Below, one piece after another: positions 20,640 through 32,509 of a stretch of DNA of 64,000 bases (positions are counted from its first letter, which is position 1; every line of letters begins with the position of its first letter). Both the position numbers and the translations under genes were made by a program. Origin of the DNA: Ursus arctos (lineage: Eukaryota; Chordata; Mammalia; Carnivora; Ursidae); NCBI RefSeq assembly GCF_023065955.2, contig NW_026622874.1, positions 23,927,772 to 23,991,771 of the forward strand, written 5' to 3'. The notes beneath the pieces were generated by a model that saw only the letters and a program-made list of their open reading frames with translations, did not search any database and had not been told where the DNA came from.

Positions 20640-22340
20640 ATCGCGGTAGGGAGGTCGAATATAAGTTGTATTTTAAAAACAGGACCTCTATAAACACAGT
20701 GCCTTTCATTCAGCAGGGTGATCTGCCCCAGCCAGGGTGTTAGGACCCCTCCTTACATGCCCTATGACCTAAATAGAACAGGGATCACTCTCACTTGTCA
20801 TGCAGGCTTTCCAATGAAACACAAAATGCAAACAAATATAACTGAACTTTGAATTGGCAGAGTCTAAAAACAAAATCCTGTGTCTTGCAAAACAAAATCA
20901 ACTGCTCGGCACTTTTGGTATGCTCTGGCCTAGTTTGTACTGCAGCCAGAATTAGACTTTTGCCTTGTAGCCTTTGGAGAAACATGGGAAACATAGCCAA
21001 TGGTGGACGTTCTCACTCAAGGTGCAGAGTCGATCGAATGGAGCCTGTCTCAAATACAGAGTGGCTGTGTGTATGTTTGCTGGGCTGTTAAGGGAAATTC
21101 TTTTAATTCTGTGTTTTAAAAATGAAATGGTCAGGGTTTTCCAGTAGGTGCTTTCTCAGGTCACTTGTAACCAGTAGAAAGGGTGATTGAAATCCACAAC
21201 TCCACAGGACCTAGGTTGGCAGCATCTCCCAGGAAATGGCAAGGAAGGGGTGAGGAGGTAGGAAGGGAGCTTCTAGGACCTTCCGCATCATGATTACATT
21301 CAAATCACAGAATCCCCCAGACGATAGCATGCTGAGTAGGGCAAACTTCCTCTCCCTGCATTGAGGGGAGAACAGGAGTTGAGTCCTGGGGAGATGAATA
21401 GACAGCAATTACCCAGGAGAATATAGTGGTTTGCTTTCCTGACTCAGGGCTGGCAGTTGCTAAGAGAAAGGGGTCTTGCAAGAGAAGAGGGGGAGATAGT
21501 GCCTGTGGGCAGCCAGGGGAGCTGTGGGACTCAGCCCCTCCCCCCGGCAAATGGCCCTTTTGAGGCAGCTCTGCGGAGGGACTTGTCTCAGCCAGGAGGA
21601 AACATTCTCACGCAGAGGGGTGGCATCTGGGCCTGCTTTGTAGCCACGGAGACAGTCTTGCTCTGTTGAGGGAGCAGCTGTTGGCCACCTGCTCACCAGC
21701 CTGGGTTAAGCCCTCTTTTGAGGAGTGAGGGAGCCTGGCCTCTAGAATAAAGAGTGCGTTCAGCACAGCCTGCCTGGGCCATTAGCTTTGGGAGGTGAGC
21801 CGTGAGCAGGGTGCAGTGGCCCAGATGCTTGTCACGTGCCCCACCCTTCCCCACCTAAGGTCCCCCACACAGGGCCCCCTCCACACTCTGGCAGCTGGCC
21901 CGTCTGCCAGCCTTTTTTGTCTTGGTAGCACCTGCCCCTGCTTCCACTTCCCTGTCCCCAGGGAAGCATCAGTCCCGGAGCCAGACAGGCTGGCAGCAGG
22001 GTAGGCAGAGGCCGGCCATGCCAGGCTGCTGCGGAGAGATTCAGGGGCTTTGGCCTACTGCCCTTGCCCTTCCACGGGGACCGGTCCGGCTTAGCCTACA
22101 AGGCCCCACCTTTGGCAGTGGCTGGGGTGGATGGGGGTGGGAGTCCGGGCTTGTGGAGGGGAGCTTGGCAGGGATAGAAGAACAGGGAAATAACTCTTCA
22201 AAGCTGTCGGAAAAAATGCTATATGTACCCATCCCCAAGCAATCAGGAAAGAGAGGAAAGAAACAGACAAGGTGAGGAACTAGAACACGTCTGATAATCG
22301 TCGAGTTGGAGCAGAGAACTCGATGAGGGCGCTCAGTTCT
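20640..22340. other. Intergenic, nothing recognised
   Basis: Mostly unique sequence, GC-richer from about 21.4 kb on. No exon, RNA gene or identifiable repeat was found. Confidence 0.4.
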
Positions 22341-22344
22341 TTAT

Positions 22345-22900
22345 GGAGGCATCACTGTTATTCATGAAGTGCCTACTGCAAACCCATGTTCTACAAACTC
22401 TTTCTCTCTTTCTCCCCCTCATCATCGCGAGACAGGGCTATCCTTGTTTTTGCTTCTGTCTTTTTTTAAACTGAGATATTATTGTCATCTAACATTTTAT
22501 TAGTTGCAGGTGCACATCCTCATGATTTGCTATTTGTTTTTATTGCGAAATGGTCACCGCAGGAAGTCTGGTTAACATGCATCACCTCACATAGTGACAA
22601 GTGTCTCTTCTTGTGATGAGAACTTTTAAGATCTACTCTCTTTGCAACTTTCAGATGCACAGTACTGTATTGTTAATTACAGTCACCGTGCTGTACAGGA
22701 CATGCCAGGGACGGACTTATTTTATAACTGGAGCTTACAAACGTCTTATTGTTCAATCCTCACCACAGCCCTAGGGAGCAGGCATTATTGTTCCATTTTA
22801 TAGAAAGTACATGTGGCTCTGTGGGCTTGTTGTCATGTCTCCAGGTGAATGGCGGGACGGGATTGCAGACCGAACATGTCCAATGAGCACCGAGCTCTTG
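22345..22900 (+). repeat. MIR SINE split by an L1 fragment
   Basis: A MIR head ('catgaagtgcctactgcaaa') lies before 22410. The colinear remainder ('caatcctcaccacagcccta', then 'tgttccattttatagaaagt') lies from 22745. The L1 piece at 22465-22740 is lodged between them. Confidence 0.6.
22465..22740 (-). mobile_element. L1 3'UTR fragment, minus strand
   Basis: Read on the minus strand, the landmarks 'gagagtagatcttaaaagtt' and 'ctcatcacaagaagagac' and a later 'gcacctgcaactaataaaat' match the 3'UTR of mammalian-wide L1 elements. There is no coding sequence in it. Confidence 0.8.
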
Positions 22901-24080
22901 GCCATGGCCTCCCACCACTTCCTGGGGCTGTGCTTTGCCTTCTTGAAGAAAAGCCCTCTCTAGGTGCCTTCTTCTACAGGAGAGCTAAGCTATTTATTTA
23001 ACTTTTCATCTGTCGTTCATTTTCTTTCTCTTTTAACCCAGAGCATAAGCAAGGGCAAGGGTCAAGTCTGAACCTTCTTGGAAGGCAGCCTCTGCTGTCC
23101 AGGGCTCTTATCTGATGCACAATGAGCGCCTAGATGTTCCCTGATGATCCACGGTACCGTGGGGCTGTCCTTCCTGTGCACAGATACCCCTGACCCTCTA
23201 TCTATAGGGCTTTGATACTAGTTTTTCAAATTCCAATCTCCTTTAAAACGGATTGCAAATTCCATTAGAAGGTGAAGGCGTGGGTGAGGGCAGGTCTGTG
23301 GCCTTGGGAAAGAGTGAGGCCTCTGTCCAGAGGAACAGGATCTGCTCCTGGGGGCCCTCTGGGGAGGGGTTTTACAGGCCCTGCCATTACTTAAATATGC
23401 ACAGATCCGGGAATCCTGTAAGCCTGAGGCCAGTGAACAGCTGTTCTGCCAAGGGCGTATTTGCCTGGTAATTCTCATTTCTATTTGAATGCCCATCTGC
23501 CCCATCACTGACATCAGAGCACAGCTGCAGGTCCTGTTTTCCCTTCCCGTTGCCTGTGCCTGTGGTGTGGCCTTGCACTCAGGATGATTAAATGGCTCTG
23601 TGGGTGGCCTCACTCTGTAGTGCGGGTGCCTGGGGTGGAGGGGGCAGGCGGGCCGGAGGGGCTGAGGATTGAGGCTCCCCATCAGGGGAGGCTCTGGCGA
23701 GGTGTCTGCGCTATGGGGAAGGTGGCCCTGGGCAGGGGCAGAGTCTGGGACCACCTTATGTCGTAGGAGGGAGGAGGTGCCGTGGGAATGGACTGCTTCT
23801 GAAACCCAGAAAGTTTGCCACCTCAGTAACAAAGCAGTCAGCCCTGGGGATTAACGGGCAAGTGACTTCATCCAGAACCAGGGATGGCTGGAGATTCTTC
23901 CAATCTCTGGAGCTTCCCAAGCCCAGCACAGGCCAAAGCCATGAGGACAGGTATGCAAAGTACTGAAAACAGTCAGTAATGATAAGTTCTTGTCTCGAGA
24001 TAAGATGATAAAATATAAAGTTCCTTGTTATTCCAATGGCCCCCTACATCTCCTCTCCCCCCGTACTTCTTCACCTCTGT
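22900..24080. other. Intergenic, nothing recognised
   Basis: The frame of 204 codons on the minus strand (23218-23832) has no family resemblance and no splice context, so I treat it as chance. No repeats were named here. Confidence 0.4.
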
Positions 24081-24084
24081 TCTT

Positions 24085-25075
24085 CATGGCAGTCCTGGAT
24101 TCAAATCCTGGATCTGGTTATTTACTTGTTGTGTGATCTGGAACAGTTTCCTTAACCTCTCTGAGACTCAATTTCCATATCTGTAAAATGGGCCCAGCAT
24201 TTCCACTCCTAGATATATATACCTCAGAAATATTTTTGTACATGGACGCCAAAAGAAGGGCCCGAAAGTGTTCTTAGTAGCACTAAGTAGCAACAGCAGC
24301 ACTTAGTAGCAACAGCAAAAGACTGGACCCCACACAAAAGGCTCTCAAAAGAAGAGTGGATAAATTGTGGTACAGTCACACAACGGAATTCACACAGCTG
24401 TGAAAATGGGTGGCCTACAGTGACACTGTAGCAACAATATGGATGAATCTCAGCAAAGCAATGTTAAGCTAAAAAAGCAAGTCCTTTTATTAAAATTTAA
24501 ATATAATCAAAATCAATATATTTTAAGGTTTCCGTATATATACAATATAACTAAAAAGAACAAGGAAATGGTAGGGGATGGGGTTGGCCTGTTGTAAGGG
24601 GAGGTAGGGAAGGATTTTTCTTAATCACATAGATAAACTTATTTATTTTGTTATTTTGAGAGATTATGGACAGGATAGTCAAAGACGGTCTTAATAGCCT
24701 CTTATGGAAATTAACTACAGGAGAGGGCTGGTGCATTACTTTAATTTGTGACAATGTAGGGGAAGGAGCACATGAATAGAGGTAAATTACCATCAGTGTT
24801 CTAATTCTTGGGTTAGATGTAGGTTCAAGGGTGTTCATCAGATCACTAAAGTAAATGATTGAAAAAAATAATTAGGACCCAAGCATGGACCAATAAAGAT
24901 AGTATGAATGAATAAAGTATTATAAAGATTAGTTCAATTTTGTGTACAGAAATCCATTAAAAATATGATTGCAGAGATTACAGGATTGCATTAAATGAGG
25001 TAATGTTCATAACAGCCTACTAATGCACTGTCTGCAATCCAGTAGGTACTCAAGAAATCAAATTAATCTCTCAAT
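24085..25075 (+). repeat. MIR SINE split by an L1 insertion
   Basis: The first part (24085-24192) has 'gattcaaatcctggatctgg' and 'atttccatatctgtaaaatg'. The continuation (about 24965-25075) has 'gcattaaatgaggtaatgtt' and 'gcaatccagtaggtactcaa'. The L1 in between interrupts one MIR. Confidence 0.65.
24193..24960 (+). mobile_element. L1 fragment: end of ORF2 and 3'UTR, plus strand
   Basis: It begins with 'catttccactcctagatata', continues with 'gagtggataaattgtggtac', 'caatatggatgaatctcagc' and an AT-rich 3'UTR. These are diagnostic of the last part of L1 ORF2 and beyond. The reading frame is broken by stops and indels. A roughly 20-bp direct repeat at 24281-24320 is a local duplication inside it. 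Confidence 0.75.
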
Positions 25076-25499
25076 TTTCCCAGCCCAACCACAGACCTGA
25101 TCATGCTCCCCATAAACTGGGATCCTTTGTGCTTTGGTCCTTCAGGGATGGATCCTAAATCACTTACTAATTTCCTTCTGCTTCCTTCCTCCCTCCTACT
25201 ACTCCCCTCTCCCCCACCAGAGCAAAGGAAACTCATCTATCCTATGGTACAGAGGAATGGGGACAGTAAGTATGAGAAGACTTTGAGACTGTTAAGTGGT
25301 CCCAGTAAACGGTTGCTTTCCTATATGCCCTGCATTGTATCAGTGGATGGAAAGAACAAGACACAACTCCCAAGCCTGGGCAGCTTCTGCAGGTGAAATA
25401 AACACGTGGCCATGCTGCTGGTGTTCAGAGAGGAGAGAACCCGATGTGGTCTGTAATATTCAAGGAGGACGCTGGGGGAGGTGGCCTCGGCTTGCACCG

Positions 25500-25671
25500 G
25501 GAGCGGCATCTGTAGTCTAATGGAAAGAACTGTTGACTTGGACCTGGGGCTGTAAACTTAGGTTAGAAACCTGACCTTTCCATTTGTTGGCTGTAGGTGG
25601 GCAAGTCCCTCAGCCTCACCAAGCCCTGCTTTCCTTGTCTGTACTATGCAACTGGGAATAGAAATTAAACA

Positions 25672-25709
<38 letters not shown>

Positions 25710-25760
25710 TACAAGGCCTACCTGACACGCAGCAGACATCCAAAAACTGTTTGCTAAATC
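25500..25760 (+). repeat. MIR SINE carrying an (AC)n microsatellite
   Basis: MIR text ('tctaatggaaagaactgttg', then 'gtgggcaagtccctcagcct') runs into an (AC)n array at 25669-25707 and resumes with 'acctgacacgcagcag'. The array probably grew from the A/C-rich part of the element. Confidence 0.65.
25669..25707 (+). repeat. (AC)n microsatellite
   Basis: Near-perfect AC dinucleotide array of about 19 units with one CATA interruption close to the start. It gives the cysteine/valine frame seen on the minus strand, which is not a gene. Confidence 0.95.
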
Positions 25761-25799
25761 TGAAAGCTCTCCAGAGCTCCAGCTTTCCTCCAGGGGATT

Positions 25800-27230
25800 G
25801 ATAGACTCACTCCAGTTGGAGTGAAAATGCCTAATTCAGATTTGACAAGAAAGTGTCATTTTGAGTTTCAGTGCTGTTAAGGTTGGTGGAAGAGCTGGGT
25901 GACATCTGTCATGGGGTTAGAAGCAGTCCCCTGATTTCTATCCCTGCATCCCTAGCCTCCTATCTGTCAGAAGAGGATGCCTGGAGAAGATGTGGCAATC
26001 ACACGTACAGACCCCTTTTTTCTCAGCTCTTGTGTCCGGTAGAACCAAGGGAAGGAGACAACCACAGCAGTCCTGGAAAGGAAAAGAAGTCACAGGAAAG
26101 CAATCCTGGAGAACCCTAATGGTGATGGAAGTCAGGCAGATGGTGTGGTGCTGGTGATTTCACAACTGACAGGTCCTTCAAAAATCATCAGGCTTGACCT
26201 GAGGAAGTGACCTCCTTTTCCCTCAAAAAAGTCACTTAACCCAGCCCAGCAGCATGATTAGGTCTAGGTCTGTGAGACAGACCGGAAGCCCGGGGGTGAA
26301 CTCTGTACTTATTTTCAAAAGATACATTGAACACTCATGATGTGCTGGGCATAGTGCGAGCTTTTTATACACTTCAGAAAAAATCTTCACAGTATCTAAC
26401 CATCAGAATGTCTGCAACTATTCATTTTCTAGGTGTGAAACAGACTTGGGACAGTTTTAGGTCAGATGGGGTTATCCCAAGATCAATAGTGAAAATGTGG
26501 GGGCAGAAATGAGGCGTTGGGGTGGAGGTGGCTGCCACAGACAGGAAGTGAGGGCATCCTGTCTTTTAGGTCACACCTGCCTGTCTAGAGGCGGGGGTGG
26601 TGTCTGTGGATTTTGACCAGAGCACAGATATGAGACCCAAAAGGGAGACCTTGGAGGCCCCCAGTGTCCCCACCAGAAATATGTCCCCCATTGCCATTAC
26701 TGACCTTCTCACACTACCCATCCTGCCTCACCACGTGGAAACTGGAGGGTGACTAGCATTTGACTGGGATAAAGGCCTTCACCTGAAGGTATAAAGCTTG
26801 GTGAGATCTTGAGATCAGTGGGAATTTGGGGGGGGGTGTGTGCTTGAAAAGGGGACTTTGAGCGTCCTCATTACTCCAAGGCGTCAGAATCTGTCCAACT
26901 TGAAAATGTGGCCAGCCTCCCCACTCCCCATTCCCTCCCATGTATTTGAAATGCTTGGGAGCTTTTTTTTTTTTTTTTTGGAGGTAAGGTATATGAAGGT
27001 GTTTTATAAATAGTAAAAGGTTACATAAGTGTAAGGTGATGCTTTTCTTACTGTTTCCTATGGAGCCTGCTGCCGGCAGAGGCCTCTGATCTCATTCCCA
27101 CTGGGAGCCTTTCTCCCCTCCTAGGAACCTGGCCCAGATTTGAAGCCCAATGGTACATATTATGTAAGATTTGGCTAAACTGACTAGAGACTCTCTTCCC
27201 ATTTCAAATTTGGTTAATTTTATTTCAATT
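25800..27230. other. Intergenic, nothing recognised
   Basis: Mostly unique sequence with a T run at about 26965-26980. No exon or identifiable repeat was recognised. Confidence 0.4.
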
Positions 27231-27234
27231 AAAA

Positions 27235-27355
27235 ATTTGTATTAAATGTTCACAAGATGCCCAGGCACTGTGCATGGTTGAGGACATAACGGAGAATAAA
27301 AGATTGCATAGTTCCTGTATTCAAGGAATTTATAGTCCAGTGGAGTGGCAAAAAA
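27235..27355 (+). repeat. Old LINE/MIR-type fragment
   Basis: The text 'gcccaggcactgtgcatggt' and 'cctgtattcaaggaatttat' is shared with the repeats at 41090, 46495 and 54740. I cannot fix the family name. Confidence 0.45.
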
Positions 27356-27415
27356 AAAAAAAGACAAAGTGGAAATATTTTGGTTATATGAAATTTTAAT
27401 TAAAACCCCTGTACA

Positions 27416-27612
27416 GGGGCGCCTGGGTGGCTCAGTCAGTTAAGCGTCTGCCTTCGGCTCAGGTCATGATCTCGGGGTCCTGGGATTGAGCTCAGGCTCT
27501 GTGCTCAGCTGGGGGGGGTCCACTTCTCTCTCTCACTGTCTACCCTTCCTCCCTCCCCGCTTTTGCTCTCTCTCACTCTGTCTCTCAAATGAATAAAATC
27601 TTAAAAAAAAAA
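27416..27612 (+). mobile_element. CAN-SINE, plus strand
   Basis: The head GGGGCGCCTGGGTGGCTCAG is followed by 'cggctcaggtcatgatctc', a CT-rich part and an A-rich tail at about 27595-27612. The 'ggctcagtcagttaag' form is widespread in caniform carnivores and differs from the 'ggcacagcggttaag' form at 62044. A target duplication is not clear. Confidence 0.95.
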
Positions 27613-27844
27613 CAAAACAGTTCATAAAATGAAGAGGGAAGCCTGCTTTGATTGAGGTGGAGACAGAGGAAGGAGGAAGCAAAGGAGCTAGAATGTCGGG
27701 GTCAAGTTGGCTAGACCTCATCATTTCCCCTCCAGGCCTTTCTGGAGTTTCTCAGAGTCCAGTTCAAAATGCATAAGGCTTCTAGAAGGAAACAAGAGAA
27801 TACTTGTCTGGCTTGAAGACAGGTAAAGTCTTCTTAGGACACAC

Positions 27845-28170
27845 AAAAGCGCTAAGCATAAAAGGGGAAAATGATCAATGAGACTATATAAAAATTTAAA
27901 ACTTCTGTTCATCAAATAACATTGTTAAAATAAACAGGGAATCCAGACTGGGAGAAGACGTTTACAATACATATATTAGACAATAAGCTTGTAGCCAGAA
28001 TATATAAAGAACTGCTACAACTCAATGAAAATTGAACAAAGAACAATTTTAAAAATTGGTCAAACACTCACATAGACACTTCACAAAAGGATGTATATTA
28101 ATCACCAATAAACCAAATTAAAAAACTGTTTGACACCATCAGTCTTTGGAAAATGCAAATCAAACAGTTT
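27845..28170 (+). mobile_element. L1 ORF2 3' fragment, plus strand (first part)
   Basis: Landmarks include 'acttctgttcatcaaataac', 'gacaataagcttgtagccag' and 'catagacacttcacaaaag', as in the C-terminal region of L1 ORF2. It stops near a 'ggaaaatgcaaatcaaac' segment. The frame is destroyed. Confidence 0.75.
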
Positions 28171-28630
28171 GCCAACAGCTAACTTTGTAAATAGTGGTGC
28201 CAGCATTTGAGACAGCTTTGTGTCCTTAACAGTTGGATGGATTCCCAAGTGCTTCTTCATATTTTAGTTATAAAACTTTTTCTTATATCCTTTCTCTGCC
28301 TCCAAATTATTTTTATCCACAGCACTGAACCCATGAAGGTACAGCTAGATTTTTTTATAGATGTCAATGGTTATGTAATCTTTCACTTGTGGCCTCTGAA
28401 ACCTCTTTTCTAAGTTCACAAATGACATATTAATATTTCTCTTTGCCAAGGAGCAACCTCTCAATGGGCTGCAGTTACCGCCCTCTGTAAACACAGAAAC
28501 CCCCGGGACTATTAGCATAGTATCATAATGATTCTTTCTTGCCCATAAACAGCCACACTTGTGAAGGACAAATAACAACCCAAAAGAGGGTTCAGAGACC
28601 CCTGTCCAGAGCTCTAAGAGGCTCTTCTAG
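28171..28630. other. About 460 bp of unknown sequence lodged inside an L1
   Basis: The L1 pieces on either side are colinear, yet this stretch matches no element I know. It begins 'agtttgccaacagctaactt' and holds a T-rich middle. It could be an insertion of an unfamiliar LTR or DNA element, or a remnant of a deletion and filler event. Confidence 0.5.
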
Positions 28631-29360
28631 GGACTAGGGAACGTTCGGAAAAATTATGCCAAAACCAACAGTGAGGATCCATTGCACACACACTAGAATA
28701 TGTGAAATGAAAATCCTAATCACAAGGGCTGGCAAGGGTGTGGGATAACTGGAATTCTTCTGCAGTGCTGGCGGGAACACAAGATGGTACAAAGCACTTT
28801 GGAAAGCAGTTTGACAGTTTCTTTAAAGCTCAATATCGATCTACCCTATGGCCCAGCTACTCTACTCATGAGACTCAAAATATATGTCCACAAAAAGACA
28901 TGTACACAGGCGTTCATAACAGCTGTATTCACAATAGGCAAAAGCTTGAAACAACCCAGATAAACAGGATGATGGATAAGCAAATCATGGTCTATCATAT
29001 CATAGAAAGCACTACTCAGCAATGAAAAAGAATGCACCACTGATAAACATAATTCAAAAAAGAAGCAGATGCAAAACACTGCATTCTGTATGATTCCATT
29101 TATGTGAAATTCTACAACAGGTACACTCATCTATGATAAAACAACAACAACAACAGCAACAACAGAAAGTGCCTGGTTGGGGATGGGGGGGAATGGTAGG
29201 AGGAAATTGGGAAGAGACCCGAGGAAACTATCTGGGGGTAATGAGAATGTTCTAGATCTTACTGGTGACATGGGTTACATGGGTGATATGTTTGCCAAAA
29301 CTCCTTGAACTAAAACAGTTAAGACCTGTACATGTAGATTATATTTCCGTAAAAAAGTGT
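28631..29360 (+). mobile_element. L1 ORF2 end and 3'UTR, plus strand (second part)
   Basis: 'ggctggcaagggtgtgggat', 'ggaaagcagtttgacagttt', 'tatgtccacaaaaagacatg' and 'ctgtatgattccatttatgt' are standard L1M landmarks in order. A (CAA)n stretch at 29139-29165 lies in the 3'UTR. The copy is coding-dead. Confidence 0.8.
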
Positions 29361-29369
29361 TAGGCAAAG

Positions 29370-30060
29370 AAATCACTGGTTTCCAATGTCGAGAAAGCAG
29401 TGTAAACTTTCTGTACTCTTCCTTTCTGGACAACAACTCATAAACAACTTGGAGAATAAGAAATAGCAAAATAAACTTCAGCTTGGTGAAACTAGGTAAC
29501 ATCTATAACCCACAATAATACATGGAGACAGCAGATGGAGAAATGACAAATGACCTACCAAAGAGGATGGAGGTCAAACCTGACCCCAAAAGGGTAGGGG
29601 TGAAGGGACGGGGTTGTTGACTGAGAAGAGGCAAGTTCATTGGCCCTCAGAATCCCGGAAAGGCTCAGGTACCAGGAATCAGGAGGGAGAAGGAGGGGAG
29701 GCTGCTGTAGCAGAAGGACTGTTCGAGAACCTGGTGAGAAGTATTCACCACACCCTCCCCACTACTTCCCTAAGACACCATCATTATGAACCCACAAAGC
29801 CCTTCTTTTACTTTTCTGCACACCTGTACCCTTCTTAAGGCTTCGAGTCAGAAAAATCTAAAGCCAGGAAGATCTGCAGACTTCTGTTTTCCCACTCTGT
29901 ACAATACTTCCCTGACAAAAGAAGGTACAGAGTCAGTTATTTGCTTGAAGAGAGGAAGGGAAAGAGGAAATTTTAGGCAGTGGAAAAAACCCCTCAGATT
30001 AATATTGCCAAATATCCAGCTACACACATGCAGTACAGTATTCATCTTCTAGTATTATAC
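29370..30060. other. Intergenic, nothing recognised
   Basis: No exon or named repeat was identified. A-rich and GA-rich patches account for the short frames. Confidence 0.4.
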
Positions 30061-30064
30061 CTTC

Positions 30065-30260
30065 TGTGGTTTTTCTACCACAGATGAATCTGTGAGGTAG
30101 TGCAGACACTATTATTCTCCATCTTACTGATAAGGGAAACTGAGGCGCAGAAGGAGTACATGACCTGTCCAAGGTCACACAACTTGTTACTATCTACTCA
30201 GAACAGGAGCCCTGGTCCCTTGGTTCCAGGATAAGTATTCCTCCACTATTTAATGATAAT
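30065..30260 (+). repeat. MIR SINE
   Basis: It reads 'actgataagggaaactgagg', 'cgcagaaggagtacatgacc' and 'tgtccaaggtcacacaactt', a strong MIR core and 3' part. Confidence 0.8.
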
Positions 30261-30279
30261 TGCTACCCCTCTTCAAAAA

Positions 30280-30784
30280 TACGAGTGGACAGACAAAAAG
30301 GAGAATATGCTGTGATTCCCTTTATACGCAACCCAAGAAAAGGTAATCTAATTCTTAGAGACAAAAGGCAGATCGGTAGCTGCCTAGGGACAGGAGAACA
30401 GGGCCAAGTGGGAAGCAGAGATCACAAAGGGACTTGAAGGAATTTTGGGGGGTAATAGATTGCTCACTGATTTTTTGTTTTGCTTTGTTTTTAAAGATTT
30501 TATTTATTTATTTGAGACAGAGCACGAGGGGTGGAGGGGCCGAGGCACAAGCAGACTCCCTGCTGAGCGTGGAGCAGGGCTCCATCCCAGGACCCTGAGT
30601 TCATGACCTGAGCCAAAGTCAGACGCTTAACGGACTGAGCCACCCAGGTGCCCTGATTGCTCACTCTTTTAATTGTGATGATTTCACTGGCATTTACATA
30701 TGTCAAAACATCAGATTTTATACTTTAAATATATACGTTTTATTGTGTGTTGATTATCCCACAATAAAGCTGTTTGAAAAAAAT
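30280..30784 (+). mobile_element. L1 3'UTR, plus strand, split by a CAN-SINE
   Basis: The first part (30280-30468) has 'gatcggtagctgcctaggga'. The second (30666-30784) has 'tttaattgtgatgatttcac' and ends in 'cccacaataaagctgtttga' plus an A run. Together they form the 3' terminus of an old L1 with its own polyadenylation hexamer. Confidence 0.7.
30469..30654 (-). mobile_element. CAN-SINE inserted in L1, minus strand
   Basis: The minus strand reads GGGCACCTGGGTGGCTCAGT as the head and ends in an A-rich tail (T-rich on +). An 11-bp target duplication GATTGCTCACT lies at 30458-30468 and 30655-30665, so the insertion is well bounded and younger than the L1. Confidence 0.93.
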
Positions 30785-30960
30785 ATGGGCAGAAATGAAT
30801 CAGTTGTAGGGAGGCTCTACGTTGATCATTTCCACTTTTCAAACCTCTACAAAACATCGAAAAACATGTTAGACCTACAGAATAATATAGACTCTGCCTT
30901 TGTAGGGATATGCTTAAAGAGGAGGATGTCAAAAATGAGAACCAACATTTACCGAGCATC

Positions 30961-31322
30961 CGTTATGGACTGCTTGTTTTTGTCCCCTCCCCCAGATGCA
31001 TATGTTGAAACTCTAACCCCCAGTGGATGATATTAGGAGGTGCAGGCTTTGGGAGATGATAGGTAAAGATGAAGTCATGAGGGTGGACCCCCATGATGGC
31101 GTTAGTGTCCTTAGAGAAGAGAAAGAGACCACAGTACTCACTCTCTCCGCCATATGAGGACACGGTGAGAAGGTGGCCCTCTATAAGCCAGGAGGCTGGT
31201 TCTCCGCAGAGTATCCACACCATGATCTTGGACTTCCCAGTCTCCAGAATTGTGAGAAATAAATGCTTGTTGTTGAAGCCACCTGATCTATGATATTTTT
31301 GTTGATAGCAGCCTGAACTAAG
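30961..31322 (+). mobile_element. MLT1-type (ERVL-MaLR) solo LTR, plus strand
   Basis: The order 'catatgttgaaactctaacc', 'gaagtcatgagggtggaccc', 'catatgaggacacggtgaga', 'gagaaataaatgcttgttgt', 'tgatagcagcctgaactaag' is that of MLT1. The AATAAA inside is the LTR polyadenylation signal. It is a non-coding relic of an ancient endogenous retroelement. Confidence 0.85.
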
Positions 31323-31610
31323 AAATATCTAATGTATTATCTTTGAGAACTTTCACTGAACGCTATGTAATGGCCATTATCATCACAGCCATCATATGGA
31401 CATGCTCAAGCCAGTAATAGCTGGTGTTTCAGGGAGTCAATAACTAACAGTCCTTCTCCCCACCCCCCCTCACTTCCTGAGTTCTGAACTCTGTCTGACT
31501 CGGGAGTCAGGCGTAGAATGATGAAAATGTCAACTTTATTACTGATAAAAGCTGGTTTGGAAGGCTTGGCTGAGGGGTGCTGCCAAATGGGTCTGCTAAT
31601 AGGCTCTCCT

Positions 31611-31635
31611 GAACTGAACTGAACTGAACTGAACT
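31611..31635 (+). repeat. (GAACT)5 pentanucleotide repeat
   Basis: Five perfect head-to-tail copies of GAACT. The array is short, so it may or may not be polymorphic. Confidence 0.95.
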
Positions 31636-32129
31636 CTGAAATTGCAAGCTTCCCCCGGGGCCCCACTAAACTTAGCATAGAGTAGGGGTTGCAGGCTTCC
31701 TGGAGACAAGCCACTTTGGGCATGCCCAGTTCCTTTTTCCAAACTCACAGACCAGTAAGTTGCTACTTCAATGGGCAGGACTGAGTAAAGTTGGGGAACA
31801 AGTTGGGGACAGAAGCTATAAGTATAACTTTAGGGAAGTCCCTATAAAACACAAGGAATCAGAAAAAAGTATACCCCCACCAGTCAAGAGGGATTCAGAC
31901 ACAGGTCTACATTCCAAAGCATTTACTATGTCAATGAGTTTCATGCTAAAAGTTATGTGCAAAAATAATTTCTGTGCACGAGGTCCTAAATTAAATGGAC
32001 TAATTTCAGTGCATCTGTTCTGCACAGGTGAGCCTGTGATGAGACAGGCTAAGATAAATGTCATGGTCCTTGTCCTCAGGGAGTTCAAGGACTGATCAGC
32101 CATTCTTAAGTTACAGGTTTGGCCTCAAC

Positions 32130-32500
32130 TTGCCTCTTCAATATGTCTTCCACTGATCCATTTTGTGTCTCATATTACCACAAACAGGACTACTACGTGT
32201 GGCCCCAGTACACATAGCTCAAACCCTTGCCTTTATTATGTTATTCCTTTTGCCTGGAATCCACGTCAATGAAGTATTTAGTTCTCAAGCATCTTCTGTG
32301 TGAGGACTGCAGGAGTTGGAGCCACAAAGAGGAATCCTATCTGGCTACTGGATATTGCAAAGCTTGGTCTTTCAATGTCTAAACTCTATCCATCTTCCCA
32401 GGTCCACTTCCTTCAAGAAGCTTTCTCAGGTTTCCCAACCAGGCATGATCTCTGATCTTTGGTTCTTTGGCGTATTTGAATTGTAGCTTTGAGTGGTGCT
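32130..32500 (+). repeat. L2 (LINE-2) 3' end, diverged
   Basis: 'ttattccttttgcctggaat' followed later by 'ccacttccttcaagaagctt' and 'tatttgaattgtagctttg' fit an L2 3' end. The middle (about 32270-32370) does not fit and may be inserted. Confidence 0.55.
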
Positions 32501-32509
32501 TCTAACTGC

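Noticed and set aside
23218..23832. A 204-codon minus-strand frame
   Set aside because: No family signature, no neighbouring exon and no promoter or polyadenylation signals in register.
30961..31322. Endogenous retrovirus with coding capacity
   Set aside because: Only an LTR of MLT1 type is visible. There are no flanking gag, pol or env frames.
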